Shown in pieces: positions 45,948 to 53,569 of a DNA stretch of 64,000 nucleotides. Position 1 is the stretch's first letter. Each line of letters begins with the position of its first letter. Source of the DNA: Paludibacteraceae bacterium (GTDB taxonomy: Bacteria > Bacteroidota > Bacteroidia > Bacteroidales > Paludibacteraceae); the NCBI GenBank assembly GCA_017464025.1, contig JAFUEI010000071.1, forward strand, positions 1 through 64,000. The letters are read 5' to 3'. Below the pieces are notes generated by a model. The model did no database searches. It was not told the DNA's origin and worked only from the letters and a program-made list of their open reading frames with translations. A program made the translations under genes and the position numbers.

Positions 45948-46556
45948 ATGCCGATGCTTGTAGAACTTATGCCGATGCTTTCTCCGCTCAGCGACAGCGA
46001 GCAGCTTGTCCTTATTATAGAAGCCTGCTGCATTGTGGTGATGCCGATTCTGTGCATTATCCTTTACAAAACCCGTACACAATGGATGCAGGAAACACCT
46101 GACGCGACACCGGCCGGACAACAGCCGGAAGGAGGGGGCGGGAAAAGCGATAGTCGTGCGTGTGAAGCAATACGCTGGACGGCCGAGCTGGCAGCCGCCA
46201 AACGCCTGACAGAAGAGCAGCGGATGCAACTTCCCGCCAAAGAGCGGGCGGCCTTCGACAAGTCGCTTTACAGCAGGATGATTCATTGGCAGCAGGATGA
46301 TTTTGAAGCCGAGGCAGACAAGCGGTTGGGCGGTTTTCTTACGGCATTGCAGCAGCGATATCCCGCATTGAGCGCGACAGACCGGCAACTGATTGTGCTG
46401 TTCCTGCTCCGTGTACCCCAAAACGACATTCTGCTACTGATGAACTATTCACCCGTCAGCCTGCCCACCATCAAACAGCGGTTGTGCCGGAAATTAGAGA
46501 TTGGTTCGGCCAACCTATTAGTGGAGCAATTGGACGAGTTATTGACAACCCTCTAA
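45948..46556 (+). CDS. Membrane-anchored HTH regulator, cassette copy 1
   Basis: This 202-aa protein has a short acidic N-terminus, one membrane helix (VLIIEACCIVVMPILCIILY, about 23-42), a Pro/Gly-rich linker and a helical cytoplasmic region ending in a LuxR/sigma-4-like HTH (SATDRQLIVLFLL then VSLPTIKQRLCRKL). It is closely similar to the 202-aa protein at 48895. The design resembles the cytoplasmic end of DUF6377 regulators without the TPR sensor. An earlier in-frame ATG (45852) precedes the promoter and is rejected. Function unknown; it may regulate its own operon. Confidence 0.7.
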   Translation: MPMLVELMPMLSPLSDSEQLVLIIEACCIVVMPILCIILYKTRTQWMQETPDATPAGQQPEGGGGKSDSRACEAIRWTAELAAAKRLTEEQRMQLPAKERAAFDKSLYSRMIHWQQDDFEAEADKRLGGFLTALQQRYPALSATDRQLIVLFLLRVPQNDILLLMNYSPVSLPTIKQRLCRKLEIGSANLLVEQLDELLTTL

Positions 46557-46568
46557 ACCGTTATCATA

Positions 46569-47015
46569 ATGTTGGATGCCGAAAAGAAAGACAAACTAAT
46601 CAGGCAGAGCCGGTTTCTGGTATATGACTTCCCGGCATTGACAATTCTGCCTGTCCTGATACTACTGCAGCAGAAGGAATACATCTCGGACATGTTTTTC
46701 CTTATAGAGACCTGTCTTCTGCTCGTGTTTACCACCGTGATGACGCTGACCGTCTATCGCCGCCACATGGAGGGATGGGATTGGCTGTTTGCAGCTCAGG
46801 CAGGCATAACCCTTGTTTTCTGCTTGCTGTATGTACTTTTGAAAGAGCTGCAACCGTATTTGACGATAGCAGGCATCGTTCTGTTGGTCAGCAGGATGTA
46901 CGCATTGCCTTTGTTCATCCGCTACAGCAGTTGTTACCGGTCGGAATGGCAGCGCGGTTGGCTGTGCACATCAATCCTGTATGTGATGCTGCTGACCTTC
47001 CAGATTTTCTTTTGA
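46569..47015 (+). CDS. Small polytopic membrane protein, cassette copy 1
   Basis: This 148-aa protein has four likely membrane helices (about 20-38, 45-63, 75-110 and 130-148) joined by short basic loops. I recognise no family. It starts 12 bp after the regulator stop. Its positional counterpart is the 167-aa gene at 49519; sequence similarity between them is weak. The 3' end (ending IFF) survives in the fused remnant at 51675. Confidence 0.65.
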   Translation: MLDAEKKDKLIRQSRFLVYDFPALTILPVLILLQQKEYISDMFFLIETCLLLVFTTVMTLTVYRRHMEGWDWLFAAQAGITLVFCLLYVLLKELQPYLTIAGIVLLVSRMYALPLFIRYSSCYRSEWQRGWLCTSILYVMLLTFQIFF

Positions 47016-47077
47016 ACTCTGTTGTGAGGAGTAATAATAGGAATAATACAACATAATATATTAATACCTCTAACAAA

Positions 47078-48433
47078 ATGAAAATGATGCATTTTATAAA
47101 ACATTATCCATTGGCAGCATGCGTAGTATTGATGCCTTCATGCTCGCACGATTATTCCCCAAATCAGTATGAGAATATCGAAAATAACGACACCCTATTC
47201 TCAAAAAGGATTCGTTCGATAAATCAAAAGTATTCAACAAATCGAATCGCTTTAGTAGTTCAAGATAATGGTGATAATCATCAGAATGAGGAAAAAATTA
47301 GAAAATCAGATGCAGATGTGCAAGGAGCAAAAGACGGAGCAGAAATAGGCGCTGCTACATTAGGAGCTGTCGGAGCAATCAGTTGGGGCACGATTTGTGG
47401 AATGGCCTCGGGAGGGATGGCAATCGTTCCAGGAATGGCTGTCGGAGGAGCGGCAGGTAGTTCAGTTGGAGCTGGAATAGGAGCGGCTATCGGAGCTGTC
47501 GTAGCATCAGTAAAAGCATCTGAAAATGATAGTACTACGAGTGCCCATATAGCAAGAATGACTGGTGAGGATTTTTGGCAGTACGCTTATGAGATTGACA
47601 TGAGCAATCCATTATTATACAAACATCAAGTAATTCTCCTCCCCGAAGATTTGATAGGTGCTAATATTGGATATTGGCATAATACAATACTTCAAATGCT
47701 ATTCCGTACCTATAGTTCTGATGAAATTTATATGGCTTCCATTGAGTCCTTAACAGGAATGGTTTGTGAAATGGCTGCCGACAGTGGATTATTTTATTTA
47801 GATCCTATTGCACAATATGATTTCACCAATCTCTTTTCCATTACATACTCTCACAACCATTTCATTGAACCCAGCACGGAGGATGAAATTATAGAAGAAT
47901 GCATGGCAACTATCTGTTCTATTCCCAGCAATCAATGGAAAGAATATATTTTATCTGTGATGGAAGAGATAGATGAAATAGCAGATTACGAAGGTTCGGA
48001 GAATTCCTTATTATCTGCTTTATACATAAACGGAGCTCTTTCTGTTTTCTATTATAGTTATTGTATTTGGCATCTGCATTCCATAGATCCATGGCTCACT
48101 AATCCACTCATTTCCGACCTACCTATTCAGGATTTTTCAACAGAGTATGATTGGCACACATTCTGGAGAATTAATTGCGCGGCCTTTAATAATAAATTCT
48201 ATTTCACTCCTTCTTACAATTCTAATGGTTTCATTGAACGGTTATTCTTTTTCAAAGAACTCAACCCTTATACATTTGACTCATTAGAAAACTACATAGA
48301 AGATGATGCCATTTTTCTTCCTGGATATTCCTCTAATGAAACACAATTCTCCATAGGTTCGTATCCTGTCTGTTTGAGCCCAGACGTTTCTGTATATTCC
48401 ATCTTCATAGGATATGAAGATGTCAATTTTTAG
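47078..48433 (+). CDS. AT-rich lipoprotein with glycine zipper, cassette copy 1
   Basis: This 451-aa lipoprotein (lipobox PSC, Cys22) has a polar N-terminal region, then a long Gly/Ala-rich zipper (about 85-150, repeated GAxxGAA and GGAAG), and an acidic, aromatic-rich C-terminal region (about 160-451). The last 70 residues (FKELNPYTFDSL, YPVCLSPD, VYSIF) are nearly shared with the lipoprotein at 50060. The DNA is much richer in A and T than the flanking genes, a sign of transfer. Glycine zippers often insert in membranes; function unknown. Confidence 0.7.
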   Translation: MKMMHFIKHYPLAACVVLMPSCSHDYSPNQYENIENNDTLFSKRIRSINQKYSTNRIALVVQDNGDNHQNEEKIRKSDADVQGAKDGAEIGAATLGAVGAISWGTICGMASGGMAIVPGMAVGGAAGSSVGAGIGAAIGAVVASVKASENDSTTSAHIARMTGEDFWQYAYEIDMSNPLLYKHQVILLPEDLIGANIGYWHNTILQMLFRTYSSDEIYMASIESLTGMVCEMAADSGLFYLDPIAQYDFTNLFSITYSHNHFIEPSTEDEIIEECMATICSIPSNQWKEYILSVMEEIDEIADYEGSENSLLSALYINGALSVFYYSYCIWHLHSIDPWLTNPLISDLPIQDFSTEYDWHTFWRINCAAFNNKFYFTPSYNSNGFIERLFFFKELNPYTFDSLENYIEDDAIFLPGYSSNETQFSIGSYPVCLSPDVSVYSIFIGYEDVNF

Positions 48434-48446
48434 CATTCTAAACTAT

Positions 48447-48615
48447 TCTGCACCTGTGCATGATTCCTGTCAGCGTCTCGGCGGCCACCTCTTCAAGCGG
48501 TGCCACCGTATATTCTTCCGTGCGCCCGCAGCAGACTCTTTCCACCACCGTCATCCGTAGCGCCCAATCGCACTCCGACCCCACCCGCCTCGAAGTGGTA
48601 TATAGCGGATTCTGA
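48447..48615 (+). repeat. Direct repeat R2: copy of the DUF4270 gene 3' end
   Basis: 169 bp match 45609-45777 without gaps and with only a few base changes, ending at the copied stop codon TGA. There is no start or upstream coding part, so it is a gene fragment. Confidence 0.9.
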
Positions 48616-48668
48616 ACGGAGGCTCTCCCACATACCACTCCTCATACACAATTCACCCCATGCAGGAT

Positions 48669-48701
48669 ATCGTTGCCTCCTCAACGGAGGCAACGATTTT
48701 T
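48669..48701 (+). terminator. Intrinsic terminator after cassette copy 1
   Basis: ATCGTTGCCTCC (48669-48680) pairs with GGAGGCAACGAT (48686-48697), loop TCAAC, followed by TTTTATTT. It would end the copy 1 transcript about 235 bp after the lipoprotein stop. Copies 1 and 3 do not have this segment in their spacers. Confidence 0.85.
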
Positions 48702-48829
48702 ATTTGTTTCGCAATCTCTCTACATGTTATTTGGACTTGTGCATCATTCTTTCTTATGCACAAGCATAACACACTCTTTTTCAGACGAAGCATGCAGCAG
48801 TTTGTCTATCGTTATTCGGCGGTTGACAC

Positions 48830-48860
48830 TTGCAAGGCAACGGAAGATGTACTATCTTTG
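48830..48860 (+). promoter_or_regulatory. Cassette promoter, copy 2
   Basis: TTG (48830-48832), 20 nt, then TATCTTTG (48853-48860), with the ATG 35 nt downstream at 48895. Confidence 0.75.
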
Positions 48861-48894
48861 CAGCCGTAAAAAAACGACCTTACAGACACCTCCC

Positions 48895-49503
48895 ATGCTT
48901 GAATTGCTCACCCCTCAGGAAATTGATGCTATAGAAACGGAAGTTATACTATTGGCAGGCTTTACCGTCTTCTCATTCATCATCTACTGGTTTTTCATCT
49001 ATCGCGCACGCCGCGACCAAAAGACAGCAGAGATTCAGCAGTCTTGCGAAGAAACACTCCGCAGTGAAGACCTTCCACCTCAGGTCCAAGAGACTCCCCG
49101 TCTGCAGCAACGCCTGCTCTGGAGCGCCGAATTGGCGGCAGCCCGGCGACTTACAGAAGAACAACGCCAGCAACAGCCGCCTGCCGATAGAGAAGCCTTC
49201 GACCGCTCCCTGTACAACAAGATGATGTATTGGGAGCAGACCGACCGCTGCTTCGCGTACGCTGACGACAGATTAGACGGCTTCGTCAGCCGGTTGCGCG
49301 GGAGGTATCCCCAACTGACAGACTCCGACCTGCAACTGCTGCTGCTCTACACCCTGCAGGTGCCGCAAAACGACCTGCTCACGCTGATGAACTACTCACC
49401 CAACAGCCTGCCCACCACAAAACAGCGTCTCTGCCGAAAACTGAATCTGGACTCAGCACTCCATCTGCCTGAGCAAATCTGCGAATTGTTATCCACATTG
49501 TAA
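48895..49503 (+). CDS. Membrane-anchored HTH regulator, cassette copy 2
   Basis: This 202-aa protein has the same length and plan as the copy 1 regulator: one membrane helix (about 22-40), a linker, then a conserved helical region (WSAELAAARRLTEEQ, FDRSLYNKMMYWEQ) and the HTH (TDSDLQLLLLYTL then NSLPTTKQRLCRKL). The N-terminal 60 residues differ from copy 1, while the last 130 are closely similar. In-frame starts further upstream (48673) precede the promoter and are rejected. Confidence 0.7.
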   Translation: MLELLTPQEIDAIETEVILLAGFTVFSFIIYWFFIYRARRDQKTAEIQQSCEETLRSEDLPPQVQETPRLQQRLLWSAELAAARRLTEEQRQQQPPADREAFDRSLYNKMMYWEQTDRCFAYADDRLDGFVSRLRGRYPQLTDSDLQLLLLYTLQVPQNDLLTLMNYSPNSLPTTKQRLCRKLNLDSALHLPEQICELLSTL

Positions 49504-49518
49504 TTAAGAACGCACCTT

Positions 49519-50022
49519 ATGAAAAATCTGCTTGCACAACTATCTACTCTTAAAACCAGCCAATACGTCAACCTATGCATGTGGTTGCTGCTCTTCTATC
49601 TTCCTATACGCATGAGCTGGATTTGCGGGAAATATGTCTGCAATCCGGGGAAGTGGTCATCTGCTTTTTATGTCATCCACATGGGGCTGCTCGCTACCAT
49701 CAGCCTGCTGTGCATCATCACTATGATTGTCAACCAAACCCGAGGACGCAAATGCTGGTATTTCACCGTCATCATCCTCTTTGATATCGTCATGCTGGCC
49801 CCTGCATTTCTTACAGGAAACAGTGCAGACTCTACTGCAGGCAGTCTGCTCTACCTGCTGTACTACGAATTTCTTGTCCTTTTGCTTGAAGCTCTGGAAA
49901 CCATGCGCCGTATCCGGCTGAAGATATACCACCCCAGATGGTGGAACATCGCCCTGAAGGTTCTGTGGATTCACTACACCTTCCAAACCGTGGAAATGGC
50001 CGTCATTCTGATGGGGCAATAA
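49519..50022 (+). CDS. Small polytopic membrane protein, cassette copy 2
   Basis: This 167-aa protein has four likely membrane helices (about 17-33, 45-65, 78-95 and 107-128) and a basic segment RRIRLKIYHPRWW before a final helix. No family is recognised. It begins 15 bp after the regulator stop and ends 37 bp before the lipoprotein gene. Confidence 0.62.
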   Translation: MKNLLAQLSTLKTSQYVNLCMWLLLFYLPIRMSWICGKYVCNPGKWSSAFYVIHMGLLATISLLCIITMIVNQTRGRKCWYFTVIILFDIVMLAPAFLTGNSADSTAGSLLYLLYYEFLVLLLEALETMRRIRLKIYHPRWWNIALKVLWIHYTFQTVEMAVILMGQ

Positions 50023-50059
50023 ATAAACAACGTGTTATAACTCTAAAAACATAAAATAT

Positions 50060-51394
50060 ATGAAAACCTTTTTCTTCAAAGTATTTTCCTTCCTCGTCCT
50101 GTTCATGGCCATTACTGCCTGTTCTCAAGAAGACCAGCACAAAGATTATTCTTACTCAAAAAATCAAAACGCAGAAATCTACATCTTGCGTAATTTGATA
50201 GCTAAAAAGAATAGACATTCCCTACATAAAAAACAAATCAGTATTAATCAACTTCATGATTTCTCGAATCCCACTACTTGTCTTGGCAGTGCAATTAGAA
50301 CAGATACCGAAACTCAAAAAAAGGCAACAATAAAAATTTACCAAGATTCAATTATAGGTCAAGACATATATATTGATGATATGATTTCTATCACAGGAGG
50401 GGGAGTGCCAACAGGACCTCTTATGGCGATATATGAATCTGCAAAAAAATCCCTTGAAGAACTCAAAACCTGTGTTGAAACAAATGGGAATGCCAATCCT
50501 CCTCTCAACGAGCAAATATGGGAAAGACGAAATGAATTGAATCTAACATTACCATATAATAAAGATTATGATGTATTGCCTAGTGATATAATTGGTTTCA
50601 AGGCTGGCAGCATACATAATCAAATTATTGTCCAAGTTCTCAAGAATGTTAATCCTATTCAATGGGCACTATCTTCTACTAATATTTCTCTGATAAATGA
50701 TATAGCTATGGCGTTGGATAGTATAGAAGATTTGGCAATGATTCCATGCCCCAATTTCCCCGCAATCTACGAATTTGATAATGATTTTCAGCATTTCATC
50801 TATAGTGCAAGTGATTACTCAAATGTAGAGAGTATTATTGATGACTGCATCCAGACATTGGAACAACTTCCAGGGAATCAATGGTATCCTTATTTGGTTT
50901 CTATCGGAAACATTGTTCAGGAAACTGCAATAGAACACTCGGAAAATCCCACTACCATCTTCTACTGCTATCTAATTAATAGTACGTTATCTGTTCTCTA
51001 TCATAGTTATCATCTATGGAATCTACTTATTCCAGATCCCTTCATAAGACCAACTTATATATACAATCCTCATAATGGAACTTTTACAATTCATAATTTG
51101 CAAGAATATGGATACATACAAGTCCTTGTTGAGGAAAACTATCACGATTTCATCCTCACTCCTTCTTTTTATCCTAATGGTTGTATAGAATGGTTATTTC
51201 TGTTCAAGGAACTCAATCCTTATACATTCGACTCATTAAGAAACTATATAGAAGAGGGAACCATCGCCCTTCAGGGTTTTTCCTCTTATGAGGCTCAACT
51301 CTCTACGGGTATATTCCCAGTCAGTTTGAGTCCCGATTCTTGTGTCTATTCCATTTTCACGGGACGTGAAGGGATTGATTATATCCTGAATTAA
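50060..51394 (+). CDS. AT-rich lipoprotein, cassette copy 2
   Basis: This 444-aa lipoprotein (lipobox ITAC, Cys21) shares its C-terminal region with the copy 1 lipoprotein (PSFYPNG, FKELNPYTFDSLRNYIE, FPVSLSPDSCVYSIFTG). The N-terminal half is unlike copy 1: no glycine zipper, instead a charged region and an amphipathic helix (SAKKSLEELKTCVE). Base composition is AT-rich like copy 1. No catalytic motif is visible. Confidence 0.68.
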   Translation: MKTFFFKVFSFLVLFMAITACSQEDQHKDYSYSKNQNAEIYILRNLIAKKNRHSLHKKQISINQLHDFSNPTTCLGSAIRTDTETQKKATIKIYQDSIIGQDIYIDDMISITGGGVPTGPLMAIYESAKKSLEELKTCVETNGNANPPLNEQIWERRNELNLTLPYNKDYDVLPSDIIGFKAGSIHNQIIVQVLKNVNPIQWALSSTNISLINDIAMALDSIEDLAMIPCPNFPAIYEFDNDFQHFIYSASDYSNVESIIDDCIQTLEQLPGNQWYPYLVSIGNIVQETAIEHSENPTTIFYCYLINSTLSVLYHSYHLWNLLIPDPFIRPTYIYNPHNGTFTIHNLQEYGYIQVLVEENYHDFILTPSFYPNGCIEWLFLFKELNPYTFDSLRNYIEEGTIALQGFSSYEAQLSTGIFPVSLSPDSCVYSIFTGREGIDYILN

Positions 51395-51410
51395 AAAACT
51401 AATAGACTCG

Positions 51411-51504
51411 GCGCCCGCAGCAGACCCTCTCGACCACCGTCATCCGTAGCGCCCAGTCGCACTCCGACCCCACCCGCCTCGAAGTGGTATATAGCGGATT
51501 CTGA
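51411..51504 (+). repeat. Direct repeat R3: partial copy of the DUF4270 gene 3' end
   Basis: 94 bp match 45684-45777, ending at the same TGA. The next 170 bp also resemble the spacer and promoter of copy 1 (the motif GATGTATAGATAGT near 45810 is nearly repeated at 51540). Confidence 0.88.
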
Positions 51505-51615
51505 ACGGAGGCAAAGGGCGTTGTATGGCAAAGGCAGGAATGTATAGATAGTGTTCCCTCTTTTTTCAGACATTTACAAGGTTATATTGTTCAACATTTT
51601 CTCCATGTTGAACGC

Positions 51616-51646
51616 TTGCCGGACACGCTGATTGTTGCTATCTTTG
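51616..51646 (+). promoter_or_regulatory. Cassette promoter, remnant copy 3
   Basis: TTG (51616-51618), 20 nt, then TATCTTTG (51639-51646), intact before a truncated gene. The remnant may still be transcribed. Confidence 0.7.
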
Positions 51647-51674
51647 CAGCGTCAACCATTCATTTGTTGAAGTT

Positions 51675-51797
51675 ATGCCAATGCTTGTTGAAGTTACGCC
51701 GATGCTTTCTCCTCTCAGCAACAGCGAGCAGATTGTTCTTATTATAGAAGCCTGCTGCATTGTGGTGATGGTGCTGACCTATCGGATTTTCTTTTGA
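51675..51797 (+). pseudogene. Remnant of cassette copy 3: fused regulator start and membrane-protein end
   Basis: The 40-codon frame begins like the copy 1 regulator (MPMLVEV...EACCIVVM, about 28 of 32 residues the same). It then switches to the last residues of the copy 1 membrane protein (LTYRIFF against LTFQIFF). In copy 1 the hexamer GTGATG occurs at both matching points (46038-46043 and 46983-46988), 945 bp apart, so recombination or slippage there explains the loss. No lipoprotein gene follows. Confidence 0.85.
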
Positions 51798-52003
51798 ACC
51801 GGCTGGCATGACGGGCTTTCTCCGTGTTGCTTGCGTAACATTCAAACGATTGAAACTATTCACACCTTATCCATATAGACAAACACGGATTGGCTTATTT
51901 ACAAGAGAAGGGCTATAAATAGCGGTTATAAAACAATGCATACTCTTCATGTTTCATAATCGTATGGTATAAGGGGTATTTCGTAATCTCAAGTCGGATA
52001 TTG
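51798..52003. other. Gap without gene
   Basis: The sequence between the remnant and the alkaline phosphatase stop shows no gene, repeat or promoter that I can support. It does not match the segments following the membrane-protein genes in copies 1 or 2, so it probably marks the original right flank of the array. Confidence 0.5.
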
Positions 52004-53434
52004 TCAGTTCACGCCGGTGGCGAGCATGATTTTGGGAGCAATCTGCGTGTTGTTCTGCCAGCCGGTGAAGCGTTCTGCCCCGACACCGACCGCCCATACG
52101 CCGACGGCAGCGGCCGAATGAGCACCGGTGGTCCACCCCAGTTTGCTCTGCACAGCAAGGATACGCATGGCCGTATCGGCCAGACTGTCGATTTCCTTGT
52201 AGAGCGTCTTCACTTTCTTATCTTTCCCTTTCATGAGTTGCTTGAACTGCTGCTGCAGTTGCTTGTCCTGTTCGGGCGTGACAGCAACCGCCTGATAAAG
52301 TCCGAAACTATTCTCCAGCATGGTGCGCACCTGCGGCCAAGAGAGTTTGTTGCCGTATTGCTTGTGCATCTCCTTCAGAGCGTTGGAGAAAGCGAAGACC
52401 GACTTGCGCTGATGCTGCAACAGTTGCAGATTGAGCGTATAGTCGGAGTTGCCGAGGGCCATACCGCCCGTCTCGTGGTCGGCCGTGACCACAATCAGCG
52501 TCTCGTCGGGATGGGTCAGATAGAACTCGAAGGCAAGGCGCACCGCCTCGTCCATGTCAATTACATCATGGATAACAGTGGCGCCGTCGTTGCTATGGCT
52601 TGCCCAGTCGATAGCACCTCCCTCTACCATAAGGAAGAAGCGGTCGTGGCGGGAAGAGAGGAAGTCGATAGCCGCCTCCGTAATCTGCGTGAGCGAGAGT
52701 TCGTCCTCCTTGCGGTCGATACGGTAGGGAATCATGCCCTCGCCTTCGTAATCGTCGGTAAGTCCCTCGTGTGGCTGGATGAGAATCATCTTCTGCGCGT
52801 TGTCTTTCAGATTCTGATACTCCGTATAGCCCCGTGCGAAGGTGTATCCGTTTTCGCGGCAGAGTTGGTAGAGCGAAGGGGAAGCTTCGTCCCAGATGCG
52901 CTGCTTCTTGTCGAGCAGAAGATGGGGATGGTAGAATGTGGCACCGCCGAAGAAGTCGAAGCCCGTTTCGGCAAGTTGGGTACCTATCTTATAGTATTCA
53001 CTGCGATGGTCAACATGTGCATAGAAGGCCCCCGGCGTGGCATGGTCGATGCTGACGGAGGTGGTGATGCCCACTCCCCAGCCGGCATCGCGGAGCCGCT
53101 CGGCGATAGTGGTGACAGGGGTGCCGTCGGGCCGCAGACCCAAGGTGCCGTTCTTGGTCTTCTCGCCCGAAGCAAGCGCCGTACCGGCAGCTGACGAGTC
53201 GGTGATGCCGTTGCTCGTAGAGAACGTGACGCACTGCCCCGTGAAAGGAAACTGCGTGAAGCACAGCGGCTGCACGCCGATGCGGCCCTGCATCTCGGCC
53301 AAATACATCTCGGTAGCCAGCACCTGGTTCTGACCCATGCCGTCACCTATAAAATAGAATACGTACTTGGCCTCTTGTGCAAAGAGAGCACCGGCAATAA
53401 GGAGAAGTGCCGAAAGGAGGAAGGATTTCTTCAT
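52004..53434 (-). CDS. Alkaline phosphatase
   Basis: This 476-aa periplasmic enzyme has a signal peptide (to about ALFAQ, residue 20), then the metal site FIGDGMG (about 28-34), the nucleophile DSSAAGTALASG (about 78-89), the EGGAIDWASHSND metal ligands, TADHETGG, and the late HSAAAVGVWAVG His. It releases phosphate from monoesters. It is divergent from the DUF2490-like gene, with overlapping promoters. Confidence 0.94.
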   Translation of the reverse strand: MKKSFLLSALLLIAGALFAQEAKYVFYFIGDGMGQNQVLATEMYLAEMQGRIGVQPLCFTQFPFTGQCVTFSTSNGITDSSAAGTALASGEKTKNGTLGLRPDGTPVTTIAERLRDAGWGVGITTSVSIDHATPGAFYAHVDHRSEYYKIGTQLAETGFDFFGGATFYHPHLLLDKKQRIWDEASPSLYQLCRENGYTFARGYTEYQNLKDNAQKMILIQPHEGLTDDYEGEGMIPYRIDRKEDELSLTQITEAAIDFLSSRHDRFFLMVEGGAIDWASHSNDGATVIHDVIDMDEAVRLAFEFYLTHPDETLIVVTADHETGGMALGNSDYTLNLQLLQHQRKSVFAFSNALKEMHKQYGNKLSWPQVRTMLENSFGLYQAVAVTPEQDKQLQQQFKQLMKGKDKKVKTLYKEIDSLADTAMRILAVQSKLGWTTGAHSAAAVGVWAVGVGAERFTGWQNNTQIAPKIMLATGVN

Positions 53435-53514
53435 AAGGATGATGTCTTGGAAGGTATATGGTTATTGTGTTGCAAGCGAACCGGATGCGAGCCATCCGCT
53501 TCCGCCTGTGGTTG

Positions 53515-53546
53515 CAAAGATACTGCAAATTTGTCAATCCCGCAAA
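53515..53546 (-). promoter_or_regulatory. Alkaline phosphatase promoter
   Basis: On the minus strand TTTG (53543-53546), 20 nt, then TATCTTTG (53515-53522). It shares bases with the promoter on the other strand. I see no obvious Pho-box pair. Confidence 0.72.
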
Positions 53547-53561
53547 TTATGCTTACCTTTG
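53530..53561 (+). promoter_or_regulatory. Promoter of the DUF2490-like gene
   Basis: TTTG (53530-53533), 20 nt, then TACCTTTG (53554-53561). The ATG at 53570 lies 8 nt after the -7 box, so the mRNA may be leaderless or nearly so. Confidence 0.72.
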
Positions 53562-53569
53562 CATTACGA

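Noticed and set aside
45609..51797. Insertion sequence or integrative element with its own recombinase
   Set aside because: No transposase, integrase or terminal inverted repeats are visible; only the direct copies of a gene end suggest past integration.
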